A stretch of DNA of 64,000 nt from Tetraselmis striata (GCA_006384855.1 VCJN01000202.1:114942-178941), one strand, 5' to 3'. Counted from the stretch's first letter, positions 30,104-41,988 are shown. Notes: generated from the sequence alone by a model not told the origin. Numbers and translations are program-made.

Positions 30104-30764
30104 TCACGATGGGGGCGCCGTGAAGGCCGCCGCTGCGGAGTCTTGTTGAATTTGGAAATGGCGACGGGGCGCGATGTGACCGAAGAAGAACCACGCGTCA
30201 GGTGAAGGGAGGACATTAGGGTCGATGTCGTCCAAAACGACGTCGAAGTTCGTGGCCCAGCCGCCGTGGTGGCGAATGTGGGACATCGAAACTCCGACGG
30301 CGGTAGCAATAGAGGCTGCACCCTTGCGAGAGTGTGCGGGCTCCATGAAGTGCCGGGCTGCCGGCGGGGCCGCGGGATGGGGGGGGGGGGGGGGGGGGTG
30401 ACCGACGAGACGACGAACGGCCGTGGAGGGACAGTCCGACATTGTAGCGGCTGTTCGTCTCGGGCAAGGCAGCATGGACTAGGGGGGCAGACTGAACGAT
30501 GAAGTGGCGCGGTAGACGCGCGACGCGGGGTTGCTCCGATACTGGAAGGAGTAGCACAGCACGTAGGTCGTCGGGGCCGCGCCGTCCGGCATGACCCTTC
30601 CCTCGGAACACATGCAAGGTGATATTGTAGGCGTCGACATGCACGTTCCGCACTCGGCAGGACACGCCAAAAAGTCCCATGGTAAAGAACATGAAGTTGA
30701 CAACCGAGACCATGGGGGCTCGGAAGTCGTACTCATACTTGGCGGGGAGAGCAAACACAATCAA
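30104..30764 (-). pseudogene. tyrosine recombinase (Crypton/DIRS type), frameshifted
   Basis: A site-specific recombinase that integrates element DNA through a covalent Tyr intermediate. The first frame (30764 to about 30400) has FFTMGLFGVSCRVRNVHVD and NITLHVFRGKGH, then LRAVLLLPVSEQ, the usual strand after the first catalytic Arg. The second frame (from about 30390) has AHSRKGAASIATAVGVSMSH and HHGGWATNFDVV, the HxxR-type and H/W motifs. The frame changes across a 20-nt C run (30379-30398 as G on +), so tract slippage probably caused the break. The nucleophile position reads VVLDDIDP, where the other copy has VVRDYINP; Tyr is replaced by Asp. Confidence 0.75.
30379..30398. repeat. poly-G run (20 nt) inside the recombinase ORF
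   Basis: Lies in the recombinase coding region, between the two frames needed to read it. Confidence 0.95.
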
Positions 30765-31412
30765 TTCGGCCCGCTAGACGAAGATGTAAGGGACATCAGC
30801 CAGCAGCGGGACTCGCAAAGGGGCAGCCTCCATGGGCTGCCCGGAACCATAGCCATGTGCTCCGTCTCCATCACCAACACGTTCACGAGCCGTCAATTGG
30901 GCCAACGCCGATGTGAGCTCGCGCAGCAATGTAGACTGCATGGGCATGCATGTCTGCTTGTAGCGATTCGAGCGTCGGCTCGGCGACGGGTTCTTCACAT
31001 CCATATGGCATGGTGACGCACGGACGTACGAATGAGAATTACACACATGGATGGTGAGCACGGCGTTCCTGAAACGCGAAAACGAGCTTTTTGTACGTCC
31101 TTGTAACACCACACCATAGAACAACGGTGCTTGGCCACCTCACGACAACTACGGTATGTGCTTGCGCGGATATTCATCATGGCTTACCCAAAACCCTTGT
31201 GGACCTCATATGTGACATGCACGGTTAAATGCGCACCAGCACATGCCAGCGAAGTGGCGTGTGGGGCGCTCGGGAGGCGGCGGTGTGGGTGGGTCGGTGC
31301 TAGATACATAATGTGGGTGGGCGCACGCGGCGGCATGGCGACGGCGGTACTAGAAGCATACCTATCGCAGCCCACCATGCCCGAGGACGAGCCAGACCCA
31401 CAATAACTCGCC
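30765..31412. other. no identifiable gene
   Basis: Short frames on both strands; none resembles a known protein. It may contain upstream parts of the tyrosine-recombinase element. Confidence 0.45.
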
Positions 31413-32487
31413 GCTGCTAGCGGCGGCAAAGCTGCACGCGCAGGGAAGCGGGGCAGGTTTGGTAGCCGTCGGCGAGTGTAGGAGGCGGAGTATCGCCAGA
31501 CAGCGGCGGCGGAAGCTGCGGTTGCTCAACCGCAAAATGCATGCGAGCGAGCGGCGGCGGCGAGGATACAACGGACAAAAGCGGGGAATGTCTCGCTTTG
31601 CAGCAACGTTGACATGCCCAACAAACGTGTTGAGAAGCTGGACAATAACGTTGAGTCGCTACAAGTCCAACTTGAAGCGGAGCGGGTGCGCTCCCAAGCG
31701 AAGGACGCGGTTGTAAAGGAGATTCGCGCGGCCGCCGTCGTAGAACATGCGGAGGCTACTGCGCATGCGCGGAGAAGCTCGCAAAGGCCGTAACTCAACG
31801 CGACTCTGCGAAGGCAGCCGTTCGGCGAGCAAAGTGAGAGTTTACCATCATCGGCAGCGAGGCTTCGAATCGGGCTGGAGCGAAAGCTCGCCGGGGCGCC
31901 ATTAAGGAGCAAAAGCTGCTGCGAGCGCGCCTTCGGCATGATGCGCCGCCCGAACAAGAAGCGCACCAAGGCCCATCACCCGTGCTGAACGGCTCGGAAT
32001 ACCGCGGCGTCAAACGCCGTGAGGTAGCGAAGCTTAAGGACTACCTCGGCAGCCGCTACCAAGGTGGCGTAGAGGGTGATACGGTTGTACGGCTCGTGGA
32101 TTGCTTATCTAACGAGTATCCGGAAGAAGCCGTGCCCCAACAATAACGCGGGTTGTACTGCACGACTATCGAGCGGCATGTCGTCAAAGCCTTTCGCGAC
32201 CACAACCACCTGGTCGGTCGCACGCGCGTCGTTCATACGGGTGACATGCAAGGTGACATGGCGACGCTACCGGCACCTCATCTACGCCTTGAGCAAGCGG
32301 CGGCAGGAGGAGCGATGCAAGCATGTGGTGATGGTGATGCTGCCACACGGCACGCTCTATGTGCTTGCTACCGAGCAAGAACGATGTAAGGGAGTGGGAG
32401 AACCGAGTGGCAAAGCTGGCGGGACTCGAGATGTATGAAGATGGCAAGAGGGCCATCATCGACGTGCTGCATGCGATTTGCACCTAA
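31413..32487 (+). pseudogene. unrecognised decayed ORF with coiled coil
   Basis: A + strand reading keeps protein-like composition with a few stops and shifts. An Ala/Arg-rich part leads into a coiled coil (KRVEKLDNNVESLQVQLEAE). After a shift it continues QRDSAKAAVRRAK and then GSEYRGVKRREVAKLKDYLG, VVRLVDCLSNEYPEEAV, TIERHVVKAFRDHNHLVG and ENRVAKLAGLEMYE. No family recognised. Its place among mobile elements suggests a transposon-encoded protein, perhaps the first part of the ORF that resumes at 32830. Confidence 0.4.
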
Positions 32488-32829
32488 CTATCACAGTTTC
32501 CGAAAGACTAGCTGCCGGAAGACAGAATCGTTATCACTCAGTTTTGTGGTAAATTAGGTCCGTTTGTCCAAGTTTGGACGGAATTTCAGCCCCCGACGGC
32601 GCAAACTTCTTGTAACCATCCCGTTTCCTTCACTCTTTTGATTTATCCCTGTTTGGACGGAATTGGTTTCCCGACTTGGCACAAATGAACCAACCGGCAT
32701 TCATAGTAGCTATTCATCCCACTGCTGCCCCCAAAACCTAATTTAGACCTAACCACAAAGCACCGCATGCCTCGGTAGAAAATAGGTTGCATTACTGTTG
32801 TCAGTGTTATTGATTGATTTCTGTGGTAC

Positions 32830-33707
32830 ATGCATGGCTACAACATGACATTGGTCTTCAATTATTTTTCATGTTTCTTTGCAACTGATGGCAGCACAAC
32901 CTTCAAGCTTGGACACCAAGAATCCGTTTTTGCCATCTTGAAGCTTATGTTGATGACGGTGGACAAGAGCGACTATTTATACGTGATGGAGGGTTGGGCA
33001 GTGAACATCATTCACAATGCTGCGAAGATCATGCTCTACAAAGGGCAAGACAAGTACGATAAGTTCATCGACCAGATGGAGGCAAACAAGGACCAGCTCA
33101 TGGAGATTATCTATATGGACCTGGGATGAAGTTGCATGGAGAAGTCTACACTTTCAAGCAAGTGCTCGGAGGAGACATGGCCTTCCAAGGATGTACCTTC
33201 GGGCACGCCGGCGCAGCGTCTACCGTCGTTTGCTTCATCAATGACATGCCTTCATAGTACATGCACCTCACATCGTTAGACTATGAGCGGAAGGGCATGA
33301 CCAAGCCCATCATCAAGTCTACATGGTATGCAGCCATGATGGCGCATGCCATGGCGAAGGCGTATGGGTTGGAGGAGCCATACCTCTGCCTTGGTTGTGG
33401 CCTCACCATCCAGCGCCATGGAGACTTCCCTCATGGTGACGGCAAGGAGGGCATGCATGACTACCAGTGGACGCACTTCGGCCAGCGTCACAGATGCCCG
33501 CATGGCTTCATATACATCGAGCCAGAGAACATGATCGGGGACACCATGCATGCAGGCATTCAGATATGTCCGCATGTGGTGTGGCACACCGTGCACACGC
33601 GATGCAAGGACAAGCAGACAACGCGCAAGCGGCAATGGATGCGATGGAGCTCCACCGCAAGGGCAGCAGCCACCAACCCCAACGCATGCTCAAGTCCGGC
33701 AAGGTGA
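32830..33707 (+). pseudogene. unrecognised transposon-like ORF, broken
   Basis: Two frames overlap around 33110-33130. First: FKLGHQESVFAILKLMLMTV and AVNIIHNAAKIMLYKGQDKY. Second: LHGEVYTFKQVLGGDMAFQG, then GAASTVVCFINDMPS with a stop, then IIKSTWYAAMMAHAMAKAYG, WTHFGQRHRCPHGFIYIEPE and MIGDTMHAGIQICPHVVWHT. The GGDMAF...C segment followed later by an IEPEN...H segment is reminiscent of catalytic regions of large eukaryotic DDE transposases, but I cannot assign a superfamily. Decayed by stops and at least one frameshift. Confidence 0.4.
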
Positions 33708-34110
33708 CGCTCTCCATGGCTGGCCAAGTCATGAAGCGCAACACTTTGATGGCGCACCACCGTGACATGCACGGACCATCCCATCGTGCACAACGCCGCC
33801 ACTTGCCCAAGGGGGAGGCATATGCCGTGAAAGCAGAGATGGCAGAGAAAGTGGCGAAGCGAAGGAATAAACTGATATGGCTTTCTTACATCTAGTGAGC
33901 GCGTCCCTTCCCCTTCAGCTTCTCGCTTTTACTATATTTGCCATAGACAACCATGTAACGTGAGCGGCGGGTGCTCGGCTCACCCCCGCCCTCAGCCCCC
34001 CTTCACCGATGCTACCCGCCTCGCCCCCCGCCTCCATCGATGCTTCGCGCTCCGCCTTCCTTTGCATGTAGTACGTCTTCACATCTGGCGCGCCCGCAGT
34101 TTGCCGCATC

Positions 34111-35078
34111 TCAGCTGTCGATGCTGTCGTAGCTTTCGGGACTGTGCCGATGTGGGCTGCTGGGCGCTGAATAATCGCCTTCGTTGGTGCTGTCCGAGGT
34201 ACCCGCTGACTCTCGCTCCATGCGCTCCTGCCGCTCCTTAGCGCGCAGTTTCCGAGCGCGCTCACGCAGCTCGCGCGCACGCTCTGAGCGCACAATCCAG
34301 AACAGTGGACCCCCGAGGTGTAGGACAGGCGCCGCCTCGCACAACGCATGCAGCTCGCGCATTGCAAGTGCTTTGAAATCGTCAAAGTTAAGGAAGGAGG
34401 GCCATGCCTTTGGATCACTTGGGTTCACTGAGTAGCGAGTGGGCAGTTGTAGATCAGTGTCCTCCTTCCTCCTGCCACCACTCCGGTGCGGAAGTACACG
34501 GCCCCCTTCACTACCTTAAGCTTGCTGCCCTGGCCGCCCCGGAATGGCTCCTTCTTCACTTATAGGGACAAAGGGTGCAACGTGGACACAATGTCCCCCA
34601 TGTCGATCATCTTGACCTCACCGTGCGCTCCCCTCTTCACGTGCAGCTCCGCGTGTGCCTCAGCCCGTGTCTTCGCATGCCGCATGTGATTGCGAACCTT
34701 CAGCGGCCCGCGCCGTGCACGTCATGGAAGACGGCGATCGACTCGACTCCCTTGCGGCAAGTGGTCATGTATCTGACATTCTTGCTCCCGCCGCGGGCTA
34801 TGATGCGGACCTTGTGCCGCATGTCCGGTCGTGCCTCGCACAACGAGACAAGGAGGTCCGCTGGCACGCCGCGAAAGGTCGCTGTCGCGGGCTTTAAGCC
34901 TCCCCGCATGTGGTGGTTGTTCAAGCGCCCGCACATCGCCTTGGTCACCGCCGAGACCAGTAGCGCCTCCTCGCCTACCATTGCATGTCCGTCTATTGTG
35001 GTGGACTTGCCATACTACCGGCAGAATTCAGAGGCGGCGGGCTTGTTAGCCAAAATGGCCATAATGCACCGAGCGTAG
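34111..35078 (-). pseudogene. unrecognised - strand ORFs
   Basis: Three consecutive - strand blocks have better composition than their shadows. 34981-34700 has LLVSAVTKAMCGRLNNHHMR and KVRIIARGGSKNVRYMTTCR. 34690-34440 has HAELHVKRGAHGEVKMIDMG and KLKVVKGAVYFRTGV. 34428-34111 has FDDFKALAMRELHALCEAAP and a strongly charged ERARELRERARKLRAKERQE helix ending in an Asp/Ser-rich tail. They look like one protein with shifts. No function is assigned. They could belong to the DIRS-like element upstream on the same strand. Confidence 0.35.
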
Positions 35079-35575
35079 TTCCCGTGCTGCGCCATATCGT
35101 TGGGGCGTTGCGACGGCCCGGCGGGTTTTCAGCCTCCTACCCCATGTAGCATCAACGGGCAATTCGAGAGAACATCGGAGGAACTCAAAAATTCGCAACG
35201 GTAACGACCTCGGCTTCCCCTCCCTCTAATGATATCGGGTCCGTGTCGGGGGGTATCGGTAGTGGTGCATGGATGTCTCATATTCGGTTTGTCGTGGGTG
35301 GGCGGTTGCAGTGAGTGAGTGGGGCAAAAAGGGCGACATGTTGTAATCCAATCATTGTTGTCCCAAACGATCAACACCGCAAGAACCTCATAGTTGTCTG
35401 GGATTGCAATCCTGCCTTGCGCGGAACCCGTGAGCCATGCTTGAATAGCACATGGTTTGCGCCGCTGGTGCCCTGCTTTTGAAACGTGAATGTGTCGCGG
35501 ATTGCGAGGGCGTTGAGCATTGCCCGTCATTCTGTCATCCAGTCTTGGATGATGAGCACGGCGTCGGCGCGTTCA

Positions 35576-37565
35576 TCAATTGTTTTTGGATGACGCGTGC
35601 CATGTGATGAAACGCCCCGTTGACCCAGCAAAGCAACTTGGGGACCGCCGCTGTGCTGAATCATGCGTGGGTGAACCCGTCGATGCCCGAGGTGCCGGGA
35701 CAAAAAACTCGTAACTGCTCAGACTTGGCGGTAGTCTTGTCGCCAAACACGCCCACATTTCGTTTTTTGTTGCTGGAGTGCGATGTTCGCCACCGCCCAG
35801 CGCCTTGCATGATGAGCTCGGTGTGCCATGTGCTGAGTGCCCATTGCGATGGATCCTCTTGGAATGATCGTCGGCACATTGCACGAGGGCTTGCTCGCAT
35901 GGCGGCCACTTGATCAAAAGATCGAGGACGTGTAAGAGACAGAGCTTCCATATCTACCACACGGTATATGGAACACCCTTAATTATAGGTCTGCGCCTCG
36001 CATGCGCCTGATGTCTTATTCTGGGAATCCGTCAAGTAGACATTGGCGGAGTGGGGTAACCGTGCCGGCCCCGAGATCAACGCGATGTGACGAAACGCCA
36101 ATAAACAGTCGAGCTCCCGTTCGGTGCTAGGAATAAGACTTATCCTCGGCTTCCATTCCGCAGCGCCTCGGTGAACGCGGTTTGGAATACCGGTGTGCCC
36201 TATATTGCTTGAGCTGCTCGGCTGTTGGGACTGCCCATGTGTCGGGGTCGCCTCCAAAATTGCCACATGGGTTAGCCATCCTTACGCCGAAACCGATGGC
36301 CGATGCGTCTCCGTATACGAGAGAGTCTTGCTTGCGCTGCCATATGCGTTTGCCGGTATGCTTCGCGCCATGGTCGGTGAGGAACTATAGATAATCCGAT
36401 AGCTGGTGGTGAAGCGGTGACGGTATGTATGTATATATATATCATATATCATAATTATATATATATATATCATGCCTTGGTCCCCGCTGTCTCTTCCGGT
36501 AGATCGCGGCACATCATTGGCATGACTGGGTAAGCTTTTTCCATGATGTAAATTCTTCCCGCCGCTTGTGCGAGCTTTCGCGATGCTGCATGTGAACGAA
36601 CGCTGAGATCCCGCGTCAGGCTAATCACGTGGGCCATTTTACCCTCCGGTATTTTCAGAAAAAAACGCTCGTCCGCATGCCAGTGGATCTCATGCCCCGT
36701 CCACGTCACCGTTTGTCGAGGGGGCGCCTCCAACGCTTCTCGGTGGAAACTGCCCACCCGAGTGCTGCTTCCAAGATAAATGCCATAAGCGCATCTTGCA
36801 TGAGTTGGTGCTAGATAAAGGCCCTCATTTGGCGGTCGTCGATGTAGAGAGTCATGTAGACTACCCCCGCCATGCGCATGCAATGGACCATCAATGCCGT
36901 AATCTCGCTCCTGTAGATCCCGCGGTGCGGGCAAGCGCATTGCCGAAATCCACAGCCACGTGCGCATATACACCTTTCCTTCAATTTCCACGCTGGTGAA
37001 GGTGACCGAGCTTTGGGCGAAGCGCATGTGGGTGTAGTCGCCCATGATGTCGCTAGCCCCTCCTTGGTAAGAAATAGCAAGTGGTGGTCCCATTTGTGGC
37101 GTCTTCCATGGACTCCACTGAGCACTTGATGTAACGGCTGAAAAAGTTTATGTACCCCGCATCATCGTGGATCAATCGGCATTTCCTTGATACTGCCTTA
37201 ACGTCCACCCCCGGGGGCAACATGATGCGCCGTGGGGGATTAATAAGTGTTTTGCAATCACCATTTGACGAGTCGGCCGTCCGTGAGCATGCATGGTGTA
37301 GTCGCGCTGAACGAGCACGAAATCCAGATTCTCGTGGTACAGTGGTAGATTGGGAAGATGGAGTTGCCCCGGTGTGGTCCGGTCCCATGGGCCTCGCCCG
37401 TGGTCGGGTAACACGTTTTATATTGCGCGTGTAGCGCGATGCGAGCGCTAGGTGTCGCATTGGGGATGCACAAAATCGAAATAATGACCTCGTCTGAGAA
37501 TGCGCAGAACGCGCTTGTCTACCGGTCGATGTTGATTTGCCGTTGGCATGGCTGCAATATATCAC
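35576..37565 (-). pseudogene. DIRS-like reverse transcriptase-RNase H remnant, - strand
   Basis: Reading on the - strand: RRIMLPPGVDVKAVSRKCRL followed by LIHDDAGYINF near 37250-37150 (finger region); VVYMTLYIDDRQMRAFI near 36850 (catalytic YIDD); then VTWTGHEIHWHADERFFLKI and SRKLAQAAGRIYIMEKAYP (36720-36540), the thumb typical of DIRS-type RTs. RNase H follows with PRISLIPSTERELD and ANVYLTDSQNKTSG (about 36030) and a degraded GDKTTAKSEQ segment (about 35730). Several frameshifts and stops are present. A (TA)n tract at 36430-36470 lies between RT and RNase H. Distinct from the + strand remnant at 14.8 kb. Confidence 0.65.
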
Positions 37566-37715
37566 CCAATACGGGCAGGATCGATAACACTAAATTAACC
37601 TATTTTGCACCGCACATTTCTTTTTGCACCACAGGGTTCTGATATGCCCTATTTCCCGGGCGGGCTACTATCAGTACTTACGACTCACGGGTGCTGTAGC
37701 TTCGGTTGGTAGAAG

Positions 37716-38735
37716 ATGCGTGAGACAACACCTCCTCTGCTCGAGGACGTCCGCCACCGCCAACCGCAACCAAACCATGCGAAGGCGCAACATTTGTTGC
37801 TGACCAAAAGACATGGCACATCAGTATGTGTATTTCAACAACAATCATTAGCAACAGTAAGTAGGCGCCGAATTACTGTACCATGCCCTAGGGGCTGTAG
37901 CAGTGGCCTAGGCGGACGAGAATCAGAAGTTGTTTTGTGGGCGGGGTGTGATGATCCTAGGAAGGGTACCACACCAACCCAATATTTAAGTTGGGAGACA
38001 AAAGCATATCAAGTTCGACATTTAATAATATATAAATGCAGAACCCACTTGACAAATACGGAATCCTTGTGGGAAACAGCACCGCCAAATGCGGATGAAG
38101 AAAAAAAATGGGATTTATCAGACTGTGCAGGGGGGGCGGAGGAAAATAATGTCCACGATTAAGTTACTGGATCCAGATCATTTAACGATCAATCATGGTA
38201 GCCGAGACATCTGTCAGCAGTATCGGAGACAATTCGCATTATTTCGGAATTTTGATGGAAATCTCTGGGTTCGGCAAAAAGGGATTGCACGGGTTGATTC
38301 ATACGTTGGCTCAATCAGGAGAAAATTTCCAGAAAAGAACTGCACCCTGTTACCAGACTGCGGAGAGCAGCTAATCTGATATTTAATACATTCAACCGAG
38401 GCTACGGAGGTTTCATGATGTTAGTGCAAAGTTTTCGGGCATCGTATATGAACCGCAATAACAGGAGGATCATGGGGCATGCCGAAAGGGAGCAAGCCCG
38501 GATTACAGAGGACCGCCGCAGGGAACAAGGATCGCAAAGTATCGGGCGGCTATCTACTGATTTTTATCATAGCGACTACGCCAAGCGCGGCCATGGGCTC
38601 GCGACGCAAGATACGGGTAGCCGCAACATCATCCCGCATGTTTTCAGTGTAGGGCATATGAATACCCTAGATAAACCTAGATCAACACCCGCGTACATTC
38701 GATGTAACGCATTTACCTCTGGCAATAAGATGTAG
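37716..38735 (+). other. unrecognised + strand ORFs
   Basis: Three frames in succession: 37716-38162, 38089-38379 and 38415-38735. The last is 106 residues, very basic and Arg/Gln-rich (REQARITEDRRREQG). The first contains YLSWETKAYQVRHLIIYKCR. They are longer than expected by chance in this less GC-rich stretch, but none resembles a known family. They could be exons of one gene or a decayed element. Confidence 0.3.
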
Positions 38736-38873
38736 CATTTCACCAATGCTAGATGTAAATCCGTATATGGCCACCATACGCCATCGCGTTCATTGCGCGA
38801 CTACCGGGGGCGGCTAGCTCGAAGTAAGATGAGAATATGCCCACAGGGCAGCAATCGGTTTGGCAACATGTGA

Positions 38874-40589
38874 CTATTTTTGAAGCTTCTCCGTAGGTAC
38901 AAATCCGTGGCAGACAAATGCTTCCAACGGAGTCATGTCGTGCATTAGGTAGTCAACGTAGAGCTCGTCTCCAATTTCTAGGCAGCGCGGCATGTCCTTC
39001 CACGATGCCCATACTGTGAAAAATTGCGTATCTTCTTCCCCATTTCCATCTGCCGATGCCACTTGCAACATCTGAGACTGGAAGGGTAGAGCCTCGGAAT
39101 GATGATTGAACAGGTCAATGAACGGGATCAAAGAGGGCTTTAGGTCGCCTCCGTAGCCGCGCGAAGTCACGATTCCCAGGGCCCATTGTAAATCGTGCAA
39201 CTCCACACCGATGTGCTGTGATACAGAGACACAGGACGCATTACTATTAGGGAGCAGCCTATGCCTGGGACAAAGCAAACACAATGCGTCGGCAGTTTGG
39301 ACCACCCGGTGATACGGTCAGTATGCACATAGTGGCAACTGCATGAAGTTCAGCAGTGCACAGCAGATGGCGCCTTGTGGGTTGTGACAACAACCGGATT
39401 CCAGTACTGAGCACACAGTACAGCCTTACCTCTGCAAAGTCTTTGAATAATCCTTCCGACACCTGACCTACATACGCTCTGGCTCGGGACACCTCTGCGC
39501 TCCAATCCGTGTCTGACTGGCCTTCCACACGCCCCACAAAATCTTGCGCCGCCACACGCACCTGCAGACAGTGTGCAGGCTCCATCAGCCCCATCATGCG
39601 AGGCACTGAAATGATACGGTGCAAGGATCACACCGGGTGCCAAGCAAGCCCGAGCATACACACCTCATCCTCTGGCCATGCCCATGGGCATGGCGCGTTG
39701 GCTGGGAGGGACGCAATGAAGGGCGCGTATGCCGACTTGCGGCCACATGTGCGCTCAAAGGCGAGGAGCAGCACCAGCAACGCGCCCTCATCCAGGCTGT
39801 CAAACTTGGAAGTTGTTGTCCTAGCAGCATACAGTGCATCAACTGTCATCCCAACTCCAGCCAAGACAAGCAGGACATATTTATGTCATGACATTGCAGC
39901 GCTGTGCGGACAAGTAGTGCGACCGTCGTAGTCAATGAGAAGTAGCCAAAAGGCAGACCCGTCCGGCATCATAGGTCTCAACGTTGCCTCAGCCACAGCC
40001 CCTGTCAGCTCCAGGCAGGGCGGGATGGCCGCGACTGGGCCGCTGGCTGCCTCCGCCTCCGTGATACGCTGATTGCACACAATGCCTCGCGCCCCACACG
40101 ACGCCGTCTCTGCTATTTCCAGTGCCTGGCGGGGAGCACGGAACGGGATAGTGCATGATATCAATGGCAATATCTGAAAAGTTCACCGAACAAATACTGC
40201 CCCATAAATAATTCTTTTGGTGACGGCAGCGCATGCTGTTGCCTATGTCTCTGCAGCGTATGCTGCGTTTTACATCGGTGTGAAACTGTGAATGTGGGGG
40301 TTTTGGGGTGTGCGCGCGCGCGCGCGTGTGTGTGTTTGTGTCTGTTTGTGTGTTCGTGTTAGGGGGGCGGGGGGGGGGGGGGGGGGGTGGTATTCACGTT
40401 GTGAATGAAGCCGCCGTTCAGGCGAATCCACGCGATCAGGTCCGTAGCGTACGTCGCCGAGGCCATTCGCCCAGAAGCCTCGACTCTACAGCTCTTCCGC
40501 CGGCAACTGCTATGGCGGCCCGGGATGTGGCGCCTTGCACGGGAAGCACACGCCAGTGACGCATAGTGTGCTTGAGTCGCCGCAGACAT
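38874..40589 (-). CDS. SET-domain lysine methyltransferase (SETD3 / Rubisco-LSMT type)
   Basis: Predicted S-adenosylmethionine-dependent lysine (or histidine) methyltransferase. Five - strand exons: 40398-40589, 39924-40125, 39660-39842, 39430-39605 and 38874-39215 (TAG). Phases agree throughout and total 364 residues. From the chosen ATG at 40589 the first 40 residues are Ser/Ala/Arg-rich, like a plastid transit peptide; an upstream in-frame ATG run is also open. Then come DLIAWIRLNGGFIHN, CGARGIVCNQRI, the inserted helical part (LDEGALLVLLLAFERTCG, YAPFIASLP), and the SET core LIPFIDLFNHH, GDELYVDYL and EAFVCHGFVP. The C-terminal Rubisco-binding domain is short or absent, so the substrate cannot be named. 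It is divergent from the tRNase Z gene; a shared promoter region of about 1.4 kb separates them. Confidence 0.88.
40369..40387. repeat. poly-G run in SET-gene intron 1
   Basis: On the coding strand this is a C run beginning about ten nucleotides after the exon 1 donor. A short (GT/CG)n tract adjoins it at about 40310-40350. Confidence 0.95.
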
Positions 40590-41988
40590 GTCAAGGCTTT
40601 CGAAATGGGCGGACTCGTTGGTGATAATGGCGTCGGCGCGGCGTGCTATGCCTGCACACCACGCCACCAGCACGTTGAGATACGAGGTGGCGGACTGCAG
40701 TGCTTGCTTGCTGGCTTGGCGTCCTGCCGCTGCCCGTGAGCCGACGGGTTTTCCTTTGGTTGATCGTAACTTCTGCCTTACCGCCAGATACATTCCCGGG
40801 GCGAATGCTACCGGCGATGACTGCGACGACATCATCGCTCTGCTGCCCTGTTGCCCGGACGAATATAACGATCGTACCATCGCTACTCGTACCGACGTCA
40901 AAAGTATCTGGGGAAATCTTTCTTACTATTGATATGCATAAGGATTACATCAATTTATGGGGTCGCTCATGATAGCAGCGAATGGTCGAGCAGCCAGCAG
41001 CCAGCCCCGCTTCGCCCCCCTTCGCCCCCCCTTCGCCCCTTCGGATTATTCTGGCCGGGGCGGGGGGCCCGCAGGAAAAGTCCAGCTGAAAATTGTCAGA
41101 ATTGGTTAGCTTGGTACCGGTAGCTTTCAACCGGAAATAATTTCCTGGGCCGATTTCGTGTACATACATTAGAGCACTGTTATAAGAAACGATTTCCGGG
41201 ACAGATCCGCTGATGGATCAGCACATCGGCAGGATCGCCGCCCAGCAGTCCAGCACGCAGTTAAGCGCGGTCGATTTTTGACCCTCGCAGGCCTGAATGT
41301 CCTCACAGAGTTGTTTCATTTACAATCCTGAATGAATGTTTTTCCTCCCCCAGTACTTTGCGTGCATTCTCCGGACGCTCTCCCTGTAACCAAAAAGTTC
41401 AATGTAGTCGCTACCTGTGCTCATCGTCGCGCGACTCGCGATTCCGCCCGCCGCATCAGAGCGCCTACTCGGCGCGCGTCAGTCTGTTGATTGGCTGCCC
41501 ACTTCAGACCTCCGTAACTAGCGACCCGTGTCTGCTTTCTTTCCACGCAGTTCGTGGGCAGACAGGTCGCAGGTCGGCACTCGAGACACGCTGTTGTTCG
41601 GGTGCTCGGCGTCTAACTGGCGGTACAAAATGGAACTCGTCGGGCGGTTGACGGCGGCGGCCGCAGCGCCTGGCGCTGGGGCCGCTGCACAGCGGCGTGG
41701 CGTAGCGAATTGGGCGTGCCATCGACTTAACACCCCACCTGCATGTCTGCGCAATCGCATAAGGTGCGGCTGCCTTTCCGCGGGAACTTGGTACCAAAGT
41801 CGCCGACGCCGAGAGCGACGCTCGTGACCGGCCGCCGCCTCCCCGCTGCCCGTAGTTTCCCTCCACTCCTGCTCTGACCCCAGCGCGGCGCTGGGCTGTG
41901 GCACCGCTGAGCCCACACAACGCCACCCACGCCGCCCGCCCGTATGCACAGGCGGTGCACGCAATTGAGGGCGACTGCAAGCGTGCAG
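40590..41988. promoter_or_regulatory. divergent upstream region of SET and tRNase Z genes
   Basis: Contains the 5' ends of both genes by position. No TATA box is convincing. A + strand frame at 41528-41827 (MELVGRLTAAAAAPGAG...) and an open frame at about 41850-42018 could be alternative 5' exons or a targeting peptide of tRNase Z, but I cannot join either in phase with certainty. Confidence 0.4.

Larger units (their letters stand above)
28260..30764 (-). mobile_element. tyrosine-recombinase element, longer copy, split by hAT
   Basis: Left part 28260-28378 and right part 29839-30764 are contiguous once the hAT transposon is removed. Both match the fragment at 11905-12554 in the same order. 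The - strand encodes a tyrosine recombinase upstream of a shared 3' untranslated region. The outer limits are not defined by repeats that I can recognise. Whether it is a Crypton-type DNA transposon or the 3' end of a DIRS-type retroelement cannot be told from this part alone. Confidence 0.7.

Noticed and set aside
35926..35944. Second Tn5 mosaic-end site
   Set aside because: Only the last ten bases (TAAGAGACAG) match; the rest differs, so chance is sufficient.
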